Assembly (NCBI GenBank): GCA_964637655.1
Contig: CAZWUZ010000025.1
Coordinates: 1-21,860, forward strand
Source of the DNA: CAZWUZ01 sp964637655 [NCBI: uncultured bacterium]
Lineage (GTDB): Bacteria > DAOPZR01
Length of the DNA stretch: 21,860 nucleotides
Direction of reading: 5' to 3'
Positions 1 through 8,452 of the stretch are shown here, piece by piece. Positions within the stretch are counted from its first letter, which is position 1. Each line of letters opens with the position of its first letter. The translations under genes were made by a program, and so were the position numbers. Below the pieces are notes generated by a model. The model did not search any database. It was not told the DNA's origin and saw only the letters and a list, made by a program, of their open reading frames with translations.

Positions 1-3000
1 AATAACCTGATCGATTCCAACCTGATCACCAACGGCCAGAATCAGGGTATTTACCTGACGTCGGATACGAACACGGTCACCAATAACCGCATCATTTCCT
101 GCAAGACGTATGGCATCTCCCTTGCCGGCGCGGATTTCAACACGCTGAGCGGCAACTACGTGTACGGCACCTTGAGCAGCGGCATAGGGATCATAGTGAA
201 CAACAGTCAGGGGAACGTGCTGCACGCCAACCTGATTGACTCGAACCTCCAGTACGGGATACGTATCACCGGGACAGCGACGAACACCGCGTTATACCGG
301 AACCGGGTGCAGAGGAACGGCAACTACGCGGTGTGGCTCGACGGCAGCACCACCGCCGACACGTTCAGCCGGAACAACATCACGTCAGAGGTCGGCAAAC
401 TGGTGAGCACCGGCACGGCGGGGTGGGAATTCGACCTGACGCGCAACTGGTGGGGAACCACCGATTCCGCGCTGATCAGCGCCTCGCTCGGCGGGACTGA
501 TTCCCCGAACGTGCGCTGGCAGCCCTATCGCCTCGGCGAATGCGACACGACGGCGGGCGCGGACACCATCGCCCCGGCGGCGCCGGTCAGCGTGACGGTG
601 ACCGGGTATGCCGGCGGCTGTTCAGTGATCTGGACGAGCGCGCTGGTCAACGAGGAAATCGGGGGCGTGGTGACGGACACCGGCGGGTTCCGTATCTACC
701 GCTCGCTGACCGCAGACACGAACGTGTGGCAATGGGTGGGGAACGCGGCGGCAACAGCAACCTCGTTTGCCGACAGCGGCGGCATGTCCATCGACAGCAC
801 CTACCATTATCGCGTCACCTGCTACGATAACCATGCCGGGTGGCCCAACGAATCATACTACAGCGACAGCATCGCCTTGGGCAGCCCGCTGTACGGTGGC
901 CCGATATGGTATGTCAGCAGCGATACGGGGAGCGACACCAGCGCGGGCAAAGGGACGGCGACCAAGCCCTTCCGCACCATCTTCCAGGCGCTGCAATCCT
1001 GCGCCAGCGGCGACACCATCCAACTCTACGCCTGCAGCGCGGTCTGGAGCGAGTCGGTGGTCATCACCAAGGATACCATCGCAATTGTCGGCATGGGGCG
1101 CGACCGGAGCATCATCGAGCCCGGGGCGAACATCGGCTGCACGGCGGCGGCGCGCACGGGACTGAAACTGCGTGACCTGTGCATTCGCAATGCCGGCGGC
1201 GTGAATGACAACATCAACTGGTCAGGGGTTGTCTTCTCAGAAATCAGCGGCTGCAGCATCACCAAGGCAGGCGGCAGGGGCATAACCCTCGTCAATGTCG
1301 ATACCAGCAGCATCACCGGGAACCGCATCGACAAAAATACCGGTTACGGCATCAACGCGGACAGCAGCTGCGGCAATTACCTGTACGACAACTATGTCGT
1401 GCAGAATACGGCCACCAACCTGCGCCTGTTGTATGCTTCGTATAACAACCGTGTTGATTCGAATACGATAACCGGGGGCGGCAGCACCGGATTTGCGCTG
1501 ACCAGTGACTCCAACACTATCACTAACAACCGCATTACCGGCGCCAATCTGGTGAACCTGCATATGAGCAGCGCCGACAGCAATACGGTGCTGAATAATT
1601 ACCTGGCGGGCAATCTCAGTGCGGCCCTGGCGAATCTGCTGTGTGAGACGGGGTCGTATAACGTCTTTGATTCCAACACGGTGGTCAGCGGGGCGCAAAC
1701 CGGCATCAAACTCATCGGCGACACGAACATCCTGCGCAATAACCTGGTCAGCGGCAATGCACTCAATGGCATGGAATTCGAAGGCGCAGATTTCAACAGC
1801 GTGTACGGAAACACCTTCAGCGGCAACGGTAATAGTGGCATCTGGATGTACAGCGGGGCATACGGCAACAGCATCGACACCAACGTGATTGACAACAACA
1901 CGCTGGCGGGCATCTACGCCGGCGGCGCGCACTACAACCGGATACGGCATAACCGCATTACCCGCGCGGGTACACAGGGGCTGGTGTTTGACGCGTCAAA
2001 CAACAACTATGCTGCGCAGAACTATATCGCGGCGAACACGGACACGGCGCTGCGCATTATCGGGGCGTCAGCGGCCGACACGATCGAGAAGAATGTCATC
2101 ACCTCGGCAGTCGGGCGACTGGTGACGAATAATGCCACCATGAGCTGGACCTTCGACCTGCGGCGCAACTGGTTTGGCACGACCGACAGCAGCGCGCTGG
2201 CGACAATGATCACCGGCAGTGCAGTCAATGAACTGCGCTGGCAGCCGTATCGCCTCGGGGAGTGCGACACGCGCGCGGGACAGGATACCATCGCGCCGGC
2301 CGCGCCGGCAACCGTCACGTCGGCGTTCGTTGGCGACACCGGCTACACGGTTACATGGAGCGCGGCAACGACGAATGAGGAAATCGGCGGTGCGGTGGCA
2401 GGTCTTGCCGGGTACCGCGTCTACCGCAGTGCCACGGCCGACACCGGCTACTGGCAGCAGGTGGGCGAGGTTGCCGCCGGGACGACGACCTTCACTGACA
2501 GCGGACTGTCGGGGAACTACCTCTACCGCGTGACCGCCTACGACAACCATAGCCCGTATCCCAACGAGTCGTATTACTCCGATTCCATTGCCACGCCTGA
2601 CACCAGCGGGCCGGGGGCGAATGTCTGGTATGTCAACAACAACGACACGACGGGCGACGTCCACTGCACGGCGGTGGGCAGCAATGCCAATCATGGTATG
2701 ACGCCGTCCAAGCCGAAACTGACCATCGCTGCGGTCATGGCGCTGGTTTCGGCGGGGGACACCATCTACCTCGACGCGGGTACCTACAGCGAGGCGGTGG
2801 TGATGACCGTTGACACGGTCGCGCTCATCGGGGCGGGGAACGCGCTGGCGATCATCGAACCTGGCGCGAATGTCGGCTGCACGGCGGCGGCGCGGTCGGG
2901 CCTGAAACTGCGCAACCTGTGCATTCGCAACGCTGCCGGCGGCATGGACAACGTCAACTGGACCGGCATGGCGTTTTCCGAAATCAGCGGCTGCAGCATT

Positions 3001-6000
3001 GCCGGGGCGGCCAACTACGGCGTCTACTACACGGGCAGCAACGGCCTGCTTTACAACAACCAGCTGAAGTCGAACGGTAATGTGAACCTGTATCTTACCG
3101 GCAGCGCGTACAACAACCGCATCGATTCCAACACGCTGCTGGTTTGCGGCAGTTCCGGTTTATACCTTGGCAACAACTGTGACTCGAACACGATTTCCGG
3201 AAACCGCATATCCGGCGCTGTGTTCTCCAATCTGCACGCTGACAGTGTCTCCCACACCCTGGTGCTGAACAACTACCTGTCAGGGAATACCGGTGGCGCC
3301 AGCGGCAATCTGCTGGTAACCGGCAGGAACAACACGATTGATTCGAACACGACAGTGAGCGGCGCGTACACGGGCATTATCGTGGGGGGCGATACGAATA
3401 CCGTCCGCAGTAATTACTCAAACAGCAACACGCAGGACGGCCTGGAACTCGCCTCGGCCAATTTCTGTACGGTGTACCACAATACGTTCAGTGGCAACAG
3501 CCAGGCCGGCATCTGGGTCAACGGCGGGTACGGCAACAGCATCGAGACGAACGTGATCACCGGCAATTCGACCAAAGGCATTGCGGTGGAGAACTCCAAC
3601 AACAACCACATCGGGCACAACCGGATCACTGGTTCGGGCTCGTACGGGATATTCTTCAATGCCGCCAGCAACAACCGGGCTGTCCAGAACTACCTGGCGA
3701 CGAGCACGGACATGGCAGTGTATATCATGGGCGCCTCGTCAGCCGATACCATCGAGAAGAACAGCATCACCAGCGCGACTGGCAAACTGGCATCGAACAA
3801 CTCTTCGGCAGGATGGCCCTTCGACCTCAGCCGCAACTGGTGGGGAGCGACGGACAGCAGCGTCATCGCCGCGGGGATGGCGGGGACGACGGCGAACCTG
3901 CGCTGGCAGCCGTACCGCCTCGGGGAATGCGATACGCGGGCCGGGCAGGACACCGTCGCCCCGGCGGCACCGGCGAACGTCGGCTGCACCGCGGGCGTCA
4001 ACAGCATGTGGGTCGGCTGGTCGGCAGCGACGACGAACGAGGAAATTGGCGGTGCGCCGGCGGACCTGGCGGGGTACAAAGTTTACCGCGCCCAGCGGGC
4101 GGATACGTCGTCTTGGCTATATGTCGGGAGCAGTGCCGGGCTGACGTTTAGCGATACGACCGCGACCGCGGACACGGGCTGGTGCTATGCCGTGACGGCG
4201 TACGACAACCACAACCCGTGGCCGAACGAATCATTCTATTCAGCAGCCACTAATGTCGACACGCCGGTGAGCGCGCTGCTCTTTACCACGCTGCAGGTGT
4301 CAGACAGCGACCGCACCGGCACCACGACGGTCAGCCCGCTGTATGTCGCGTCCGACAGCGCCTGGCTGACGGTTGTGGCGAACAAAGCGGACACGGTGGC
4401 GGTGGGGAATGCCACCATCGGCTACGACACGAAGTATCATACGGGGCGCGACACGCAGATTGCGGTCAACCTTGCACCGGGGACCAACGTTGTCACCATC
4501 TACGCGGTTTCAGGCATCACGCACACCTGCAGCACCTTTGTGGTCTACTGCGACACGACGGCGCCCGCAGTGAACGCGTGGTATCTGGCAGGTTCACGGG
4601 TGCATTATGACCCGGCCGCCGGCCGCTACAGCACGGACAGCAGCTCGCTGCTGGTGGTGAGCAGCGTGACCGACAGCAGCAGTTTCCTGCAGCGCTATGG
4701 CGAGGATGCCGCGTACAACCTTGGCAGCGATACCGCGTGGCGCGCCTACAGCACGGCGCAGGCGTATACGTGGGCGGATACTGACTTCATCTTCACGCTC
4801 TATGCGCAGTATGTCGACAGCAGCAACATGAGCGTGCAGCGGACGGCGAACATCATTGTCGATACGACGGTGCCGGTCATCACGCATACCGGGCTGGCGG
4901 ACAGTCAGCCGTGCAACGACACGCTGAGCGTGACGGCGACCATCGCGGACCTGTCAGGGACGACGGCGGTGCGGGCGTATGTCTGGTACCGCAATGACCA
5001 GTACAACAGCAATGCGTGGGATTCTTCAGCCATGACCTGCGCGCCGGGCGGGACCTGGTCGGGGAACATCCCGCAGCAGGCAGTCGGGCAGTTTGCCGAC
5101 CCGCTCATCGAGTACTTTATAAGCGCGACGGACACCTTCGGGCGCACGGGCTACTGGATGTCGCAGGCGAACCCCGACTCGTTCACCACGGATTCAGGGC
5201 TGACTGCGGTGGTGAACATCCTGCAGGGATTGTCGGATACGCGGACGCTGACGACCAGCGGCCTCTATGTGACACAGGGGTCGTGCACCATTGCGGTGGC
5301 GCCGTCGGCGCTGACCGACAGCATCACCATCGCCTACTATCGCGGCAGCACGCTGGCGGACACTTTCCAGCGCTTCGGCTATATGGACACCTGGCAGGTG
5401 CTGCCCGCGCTCGCGGCGGGGCAGAACACCATCGTTGTCTGGCTGCAGGACAGCGGCCCGCTGCCGCGCTTCTGGCGCGCGTATGTCATCACGGCGGATA
5501 CGACGGCACCGCTTTTCGCGGTGATGGACACGACCACGCGGCGCATCGCGGGGACGACGGGCAGCTGCACCTTCACGGCGCAGGACAGCAGTGGCGTGGC
5601 GACGCTCTACCTGACCGGTGACCTGACGGCGGACACGCGGGCCTACACGGGCAGTCCGGTGGCGTTGGCTTTCACCGGCGGGACGGGGTGGAAGAACATT
5701 TTCCACCGCTACGCTGACGTGGCGGGAAACCTGTCGGCGCTTTTTGGCGACTCGGTCTATGTCGATGTGACGGGCTGCACGGTGAGCATCACCTCGCTGA
5801 CCTATACCACGACGGGATCCTGGACCTGCACGGGCACGGTGCGGGACAATGGCATCGACACGCCGGCAACGGCGGGAGTGCGCCTCAACGGTACTGACAG
5901 CGGCACCACAGGTATCACTGGCGCCACCGGGGAATTCAGTACGGCGATGATATTGTCGGCTGGTCTGAATACGGTACGCATCACTGCAACCGATAGCGCG

Positions 6001-6951
6001 GGCAACAGCGGGTACGACGAGTTCAGCGTCTTCTACGCACTGACCGAAACGACGGTGACGTCGGGGACGCTGCCGGTGAGCACATCATTGTCGGACACGG
6101 CCGGCGGGAGCACCATTGTCAATGTGTCCGGCGGCAACGACACGGCGTATATCGTGGTGACGAACACGAGCGGCGGTGACAGCATCACGGTGACGGTGGA
6201 CTTTGCCGGATCGGGCTACACTATCCTGGTGGAGAAACTCGACACGGCGACGCTGCAGAACAACCTTGGTGTCAGTTCGTCGCTGAACGGCATCAGCAGC
6301 ACGGACTACAACCTGCTCGACTCGGCGGTGCTGAAGGTGACGGTCATCGACAGCACCGGCAACGTGGTCAGCGGCAACACCGGCTCCTACGATGCCATCA
6401 CCCTGCACTGGTACTATGGGGCACTGACCGCCGCGCAGGAACAGAGTTTGCACGTCTACTGGTTCGACCCGTCGGATTCGCTCTGGAAGAAGGCGACGGA
6501 TGTGGCCGGACTGCTGACGGCCTTCGGCGATGGGATTACCGAGAAGAAGGACATGACGGAGGATACCATCATGGTGAAGTCAACGCACTTCTCCATCTGG
6601 GGCATCTTTGCCGGCGGTGCCGTGCCGGTGGCCGGCAATCTCGACAACGTGGTTATTGCGCCGAATCCGTACAAGCCGTATGGTGACGACGCGCGCTACG
6701 GGCGCCCGTACGACGGAAACACGAATAACGCGACGGGCATCAGGTTCTTCAACCTGATGGCGAACACGCGCATCGCGATCTACACGGTGAACGGTGAACT
6801 GGTGGACGAGGAGACGACGCTGGCCAACCAGGGGCTCGCGGTCTGGGACGCGCGCAACAAGGACGGTGACGAGTGCGCCAGCGGGGTCTACATCGCGGTC
6901 TTTACCGCAGGCGACCAGCGCAAGGTGCAGAAGTTCGCCATCATCCGGTAG
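1..6951 (+). CDS. Giant modular secreted protein: beta-helix/Fn3 modules, Ig-like tail, FlgD/T9SS-like C-terminal domain (5' partial)
   Basis: The reading frame is open from base 1, so the true start lies upstream; 2316 residues are visible (numbered from base 1). The protein is built from right-handed parallel beta-helix rungs with N-x-I/NRI-type repeats (NosD/PbH1 style). Each helix ends in RNW(W/F)GxTDS (residues 148, 722, 1278), then an almost invariant linker starting RWQPYRLGECDT (172, 746, 1301), then a fibronectin-III-like domain. The helices of the second and third modules begin with a DUF1565-like region (residues about 300 and 875). From about 1420 to 2020 there are Ig-like repeats punctuated by DTTAP/DTTVP, followed by an unassigned beta-rich domain. 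The end (about 2216-2316) has APNP at 2220-2223 and a FlgD-Ig/T9SS type-A-like fold ending in KVQKFAIIR. Role inferred: surface or secreted adhesin, or a glycan-binding protein. No catalytic motif was recognised. The next gene encodes a PorV-like protein, which supports export through a T9SS-like route. Confidence 0.9.
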   Translation, partial: NNLIDSNLITNGQNQGIYLTSDTNTVTNNRIISCKTYGISLAGADFNTLSGNYVYGTLSSGIGIIVNNSQGNVLHANLIDSNLQYGIRITGTATNTALYRNRVQRNGNYAVWLDGSTTADTFSRNNITSEVGKLVSTGTAGWEFDLTRNWWGTTDSALISASLGGTDSPNVRWQPYRLGECDTTAGADTIAPAAPVSVTVTGYAGGCSVIWTSALVNEEIGGVVTDTGGFRIYRSLTADTNVWQWVGNAAATATSFADSGGMSIDSTYHYRVTCYDNHAGWPNESYYSDSIALGSPLYGGPIWYVSSDTGSDTSAGKGTATKPFRTIFQALQSCASGDTIQLYACSAVWSESVVITKDTIAIVGMGRDRSIIEPGANIGCTAAARTGLKLRDLCIRNAGGVNDNINWSGVVFSEISGCSITKAGGRGITLVNVDTSSITGNRIDKNTGYGINADSSCGNYLYDNYVVQNTATNLRLLYASYNNRVDSNTITGGGSTGFALTSDSNTITNNRITGANLVNLHMSSADSNTVLNNYLAGNLSAALANLLCETGSYNVFDSNTVVSGAQTGIKLIGDTNILRNNLVSGNALNGMEFEGADFNSVYGNTFSGNGNSGIWMYSGAYGNSIDTNVIDNNTLAGIYAGGAHYNRIRHNRITRAGTQGLVFDASNNNYAAQNYIAANTDTALRIIGASAADTIEKNVITSAVGRLVTNNATMSWTFDLRRNWFGTTDSSALATMITGSAVNELRWQPYRLGECDTRAGQDTIAPAAPATVTSAFVGDTGYTVTWSAATTNEEIGGAVAGLAGYRVYRSATADTGYWQQVGEVAAGTTTFTDSGLSGNYLYRVTAYDNHSPYPNESYYSDSIATPDTSGPGANVWYVNNNDTTGDVHCTAVGSNANHGMTPSKPKLTIAAVMALVSAGDTIYLDAGTYSEAVVMTVDTVALIGAGNALAIIEPGANVGCTAAARSGLKLRNLCIRNAAGGMDNVNWTGMAFSEISGCSIAGAANYGVYYTGSNGLLYNNQLKSNGNVNLYLTGSAYNNRIDSNTLLVCGSSGLYLGNNCDSNTISGNRISGAVFSNLHADSVSHTLVLNNYLSGNTGGASGNLLVTGRNNTIDSNTTVSGAYTGIIVGGDTNTVRSNYSNSNTQDGLELASANFCTVYHNTFSGNSQAGIWVNGGYGNSIETNVITGNSTKGIAVENSNNNHIGHNRITGSGSYGIFFNAASNNRAVQNYLATSTDMAVYIMGASSADTIEKNSITSATGKLASNNSSAGWPFDLSRNWWGATDSSVIAAGMAGTTANLRWQPYRLGECDTRAGQDTVAPAAPANVGCTAGVNSMWVGWSAATTNEEIGGAPADLAGYKVYRAQRADTSSWLYVGSSAGLTFSDTTATADTGWCYAVTAYDNHNPWPNESFYSAATNVDTPVSALLFTTLQVSDSDRTGTTTVSPLYVASDSAWLTVVANKADTVAVGNATIGYDTKYHTGRDTQIAVNLAPGTNVVTIYAVSGITHTCSTFVVYCDTTAPAVNAWYLAGSRVHYDPAAGRYSTDSSSLLVVSSVTDSSSFLQRYGEDAAYNLGSDTAWRAYSTAQAYTWADTDFIFTLYAQYVDSSNMSVQRTANIIVDTTVPVITHTGLADSQPCNDTLSVTATIADLSGTTAVRAYVWYRNDQYNSNAWDSSAMTCAPGGTWSGNIPQQAVGQFADPLIEYFISATDTFGRTGYWMSQANPDSFTTDSGLTAVVNILQGLSDTRTLTTSGLYVTQGSCTIAVAPSALTDSITIAYYRGSTLADTFQRFGYMDTWQVLPALAAGQNTIVVWLQDSGPLPRFWRAYVITADTTAPLFAVMDTTTRRIAGTTGSCTFTAQDSSGVATLYLTGDLTADTRAYTGSPVALAFTGGTGWKNIFHRYADVAGNLSALFGDSVYVDVTGCTVSITSLTYTTTGSWTCTGTVRDNGIDTPATAGVRLNGTDSGTTGITGATGEFSTAMILSAGLNTVRITATDSAGNSGYDEFSVFYALTETTVTSGTLPVSTSLSDTAGGSTIVNVSGGNDTAYIVVTNTSGGDSITVTVDFAGSGYTILVEKLDTATLQNNLGVSSSLNGISSTDYNLLDSAVLKVTVIDSTGNVVSGNTGSYDAITLHWYYGALTAAQEQSLHVYWFDPSDSLWKKATDVAGLLTAFGDGITEKKDMTEDTIMVKSTHFSIWGIFAGGAVPVAGNLDNVVIAPNPYKPYGDDARYGRPYDGNTNNATGIRFFNLMANTRIAIYTVNGELVDEETTLANQGLAVWDARNKDGDECASGVYIAVFTAGDQRKVQKFAIIR
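442..3972 (+). repeat. Intragenic module repeat: three copies of helix end plus linker plus Fn3
   Basis: Three near-identical 72-base stretches encode the linker RWQPYRLGECDT...APAAP, at 514-585, 2236-2307 and 3901-3972. Each is preceded by an RNW(W/F)GxTDS segment (442, 2164, 3832) and followed by an Fn3-like domain with a shared YDNHxxxPNES(Y/F)YS motif. A second conserved block, encoding a GCTAAAR-x-GLKLR-x-LCIRNA core, lies at about 1123-1200 and 2863-2940, exactly 1740 bases apart. The DNA similarity suggests expansion by tandem duplication of a unit of roughly 1.7 kb. Confidence 0.85.
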
Positions 6952-6959
6952 GATAGGTC

Positions 6960-7033
6960 ATTCCCGAATTGTTCTATCGGGAATCCAGCAGGGTAGTGGA
7001 CTCCCGATAACTGTCCTCGGGAGTGACGGACAG
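6960..7033 (+). promoter_or_regulatory. Tandem inverted repeats between the giant protein gene and the porV-like gene
   Basis: Two perfect 8-bp inverted repeats with 9-nt loops lie 40 bp apart start to start: ATTCCCGA 6960-6967 with TCGGGAAT 6977-6984, and ACTCCCGA 7000-7007 with TCGGGAGT 7017-7024. The loop of the second holds CTGTCC (7011-7016), which is complementary to GGACAG at 7028-7033, so a competing hairpin is possible. No U-tract follows either hairpin, so they do not look like simple terminators. They could stabilise or process the mRNA or tune expression of the downstream gene. Confidence 0.55.
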
Positions 7034-7063
7034 AGGAAATGTGCAAAGGTGCGAGGTGAAGTG

Positions 7064-7990
7064 ATGAAACTGATGCTCACGACGATACTGCTGCTGGCGC
7101 TGGCGGCGCCCGCGTACTGCGAATCGGGGAACGCCGCGGCGGCATACCTGCGCACGGGACAGGGGGCCCGCCCGATGGGGCTGGGGGGCGCCTATGTGGC
7201 CCTCGCGGAGGGGAGCCACGGGATGTACTGGAATCCCGGGGGGCTTGGCGTGGCGCGGCAGGCGGACGCGCTCTTCATGTACAACAGCAGTTTCGCCGAC
7301 ATCAACAACCAGTTCATCGCCTTTGCCTATCCGCTGGCTAATAACAACGGCACGCTGGGCGGGGCCGTCACGTACGTCGATTATGGCGACATGGACCGCT
7401 ACATGCTTACCAGCGCGACCACCTACAGCGCGCAGGGGAGTTTCAACGCGAATGACCTCGCGGTCGCGGTCGGCTACGGCAGGCGCATCCAGGAGCATGC
7501 GGGGGTGGGGCTGTCGCTGAAGTACCTGCGCAGCAAAATCGAGAGCGAAGATGCGAACGCTTTCGCCTGCGACCTCGGCCTGCTGTTCCATGAGGCGGGG
7601 AGCCCGTTCCGCATCGGCTTGGCGCTGACCAACCTCGGCACCAAGATGAAGTACATCAGCCGCAAGGACCAGCTGCCGCTTGATATCCGCGGGGGTTTCG
7701 CCTACACGCTGGGCGGGGTGCGCTACATCCCGGGGAACCTGACGCTGGCCTGCGACGCGCACAAGCCGGTGGACAACGATGCCGGGGTGAATGTCGGGCT
7801 GGAATACGCGCCGGTGGAGCAGTTCGCGCTGCGGGTGGGCTACGACTCGCTGCAGGATGCGGGCAATGGCCTGACCGCGGGCGCGGGGTTCGGTGTCGAG
7901 CAGTTCCGCGTCGACTATGCGTGGGTGGACGGCGGTCATCTCGACGACGCCCATCGCGTGTCGCTCAACTTCGCGTTCGGGGCTGAATAG
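7064..7990 (+). CDS. PorV/PorQ-family (UPF0164-like) outer-membrane beta-barrel protein
   Basis: 308 residues. A signal peptide is clear (MKLMLTTILLLALAAPAYC, cleavage near residues 19-21). The mature N-terminus has the family hallmark: AAAYLRTGQGARPMGLGGAY at about 25-44, then YWNPGGL. The rest alternates amphipathic beta strands, as expected for a 14-strand FadL-like barrel, and ends in a strand finishing with F. The ATG at 7064 is chosen because GAGGTGA (7053-7059) is well placed; an in-frame GTG at 7061 is too close. In type IX secretion, PorV-type proteins shuttle or anchor cargo carrying a C-terminal sorting domain. The gene follows one encoding just such a protein, so a partnership is a reasonable inference. 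The exact PorV versus PorQ assignment is not resolved. Confidence 0.85.
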   Translation: MKLMLTTILLLALAAPAYCESGNAAAAYLRTGQGARPMGLGGAYVALAEGSHGMYWNPGGLGVARQADALFMYNSSFADINNQFIAFAYPLANNNGTLGGAVTYVDYGDMDRYMLTSATTYSAQGSFNANDLAVAVGYGRRIQEHAGVGLSLKYLRSKIESEDANAFACDLGLLFHEAGSPFRIGLALTNLGTKMKYISRKDQLPLDIRGGFAYTLGGVRYIPGNLTLACDAHKPVDNDAGVNVGLEYAPVEQFALRVGYDSLQDAGNGLTAGAGFGVEQFRVDYAWVDGGHLDDAHRVSLNFAFGAE

Positions 7991-8061
7991 ACGTTTTACC
8001 GGACTGCCATAGCGTTTTTGCTGGACTTCATCGATAGGGAGCAATCTGCACATTACAGAAA

Positions 8062-8361
8062 TTAGTATGGTGTCCCCGAATTTCCCAGGCGCGCCAGTTC
8101 GCGCTTCAGGCGGCGGTAGCGCAGCCAGCCGAGGAGGGCGGTGAGCAGGCCCGCCGGGATGAAACACCAGCCGATAAGCCCGAGCATCGTCCCGGTCAGA
8201 AAATGGACAAACGTGAGTCCGGCAATCACCAGCGTGAGCGCGGTGCGCCAGTAGGCGAGCAGGGTGCGTTCGTTGGCGAGCACGGTGCGGTCGAGCGCGA
8301 GATGGTCGCGCAGGATGAGATCCTCAGCGGCAAAGCGGCTGTAGGGCGGTTGTCCGGCCAT
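8062..8361 (-). CDS. DUF202 (YidH-type) small inner-membrane protein
   Basis: 99 residues. The DUF202 signature is seen as LANERTLLAYWRTALTL (residues 28-44). Two hydrophobic segments follow (about 38-56 and 60-80), then a basic C-terminal tail RYRRLKRELARL. The start is supported by GGAGGT (complement of 8367-8372). The gene lies downstream of the chemoreceptor gene on the same strand, 91 bp away, but a separate promoter in that gap (8384-8412) could drive it. Family function is unknown; members are small membrane proteins. It converges with the porV-like gene, with 71 bp between the stops and no obvious terminator there. Confidence 0.85.
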   Translation of the reverse strand: MAGQPPYSRFAAEDLILRDHLALDRTVLANERTLLAYWRTALTLVIAGLTFVHFLTGTMLGLIGWCFIPAGLLTALLGWLRYRRLKRELARLGNSGTPY

Positions 8362-8383
8362 TGGCTACCTCCAGAGTGCGCAC

Positions 8384-8412
8384 AGCATACCGCTGCCGGT
8401 GAAATCCGTCAA
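8384..8412 (-). promoter_or_regulatory. Sigma-70-type promoter for the DUF202 gene
   Basis: On the minus strand TTGACG (8407-8412) is followed after exactly 17 bp by TATGCT (8384-8389). Transcription would begin near 8377, just upstream of the SD of the DUF202 gene. Confidence 0.6.
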
Positions 8413-8452
8413 GCCGGGACAGCCAACATACCGGAAAGTGTGTGTCCCCTTT

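Noticed and set aside
1-3900. Regular repeats considered as a CRISPR-like or satellite array
   Set aside because: The repeats keep one reading frame and encode beta-helix rungs; units vary in sequence and there are no constant repeats with unique spacers.
6974-8167. Long minus-strand open frame (397 codons) opposite the porV-like gene
   Set aside because: Antisense shadow of a strong signal-peptide-bearing gene in G+C-rich DNA; Pro/Arg/Ala-rich with no family match.
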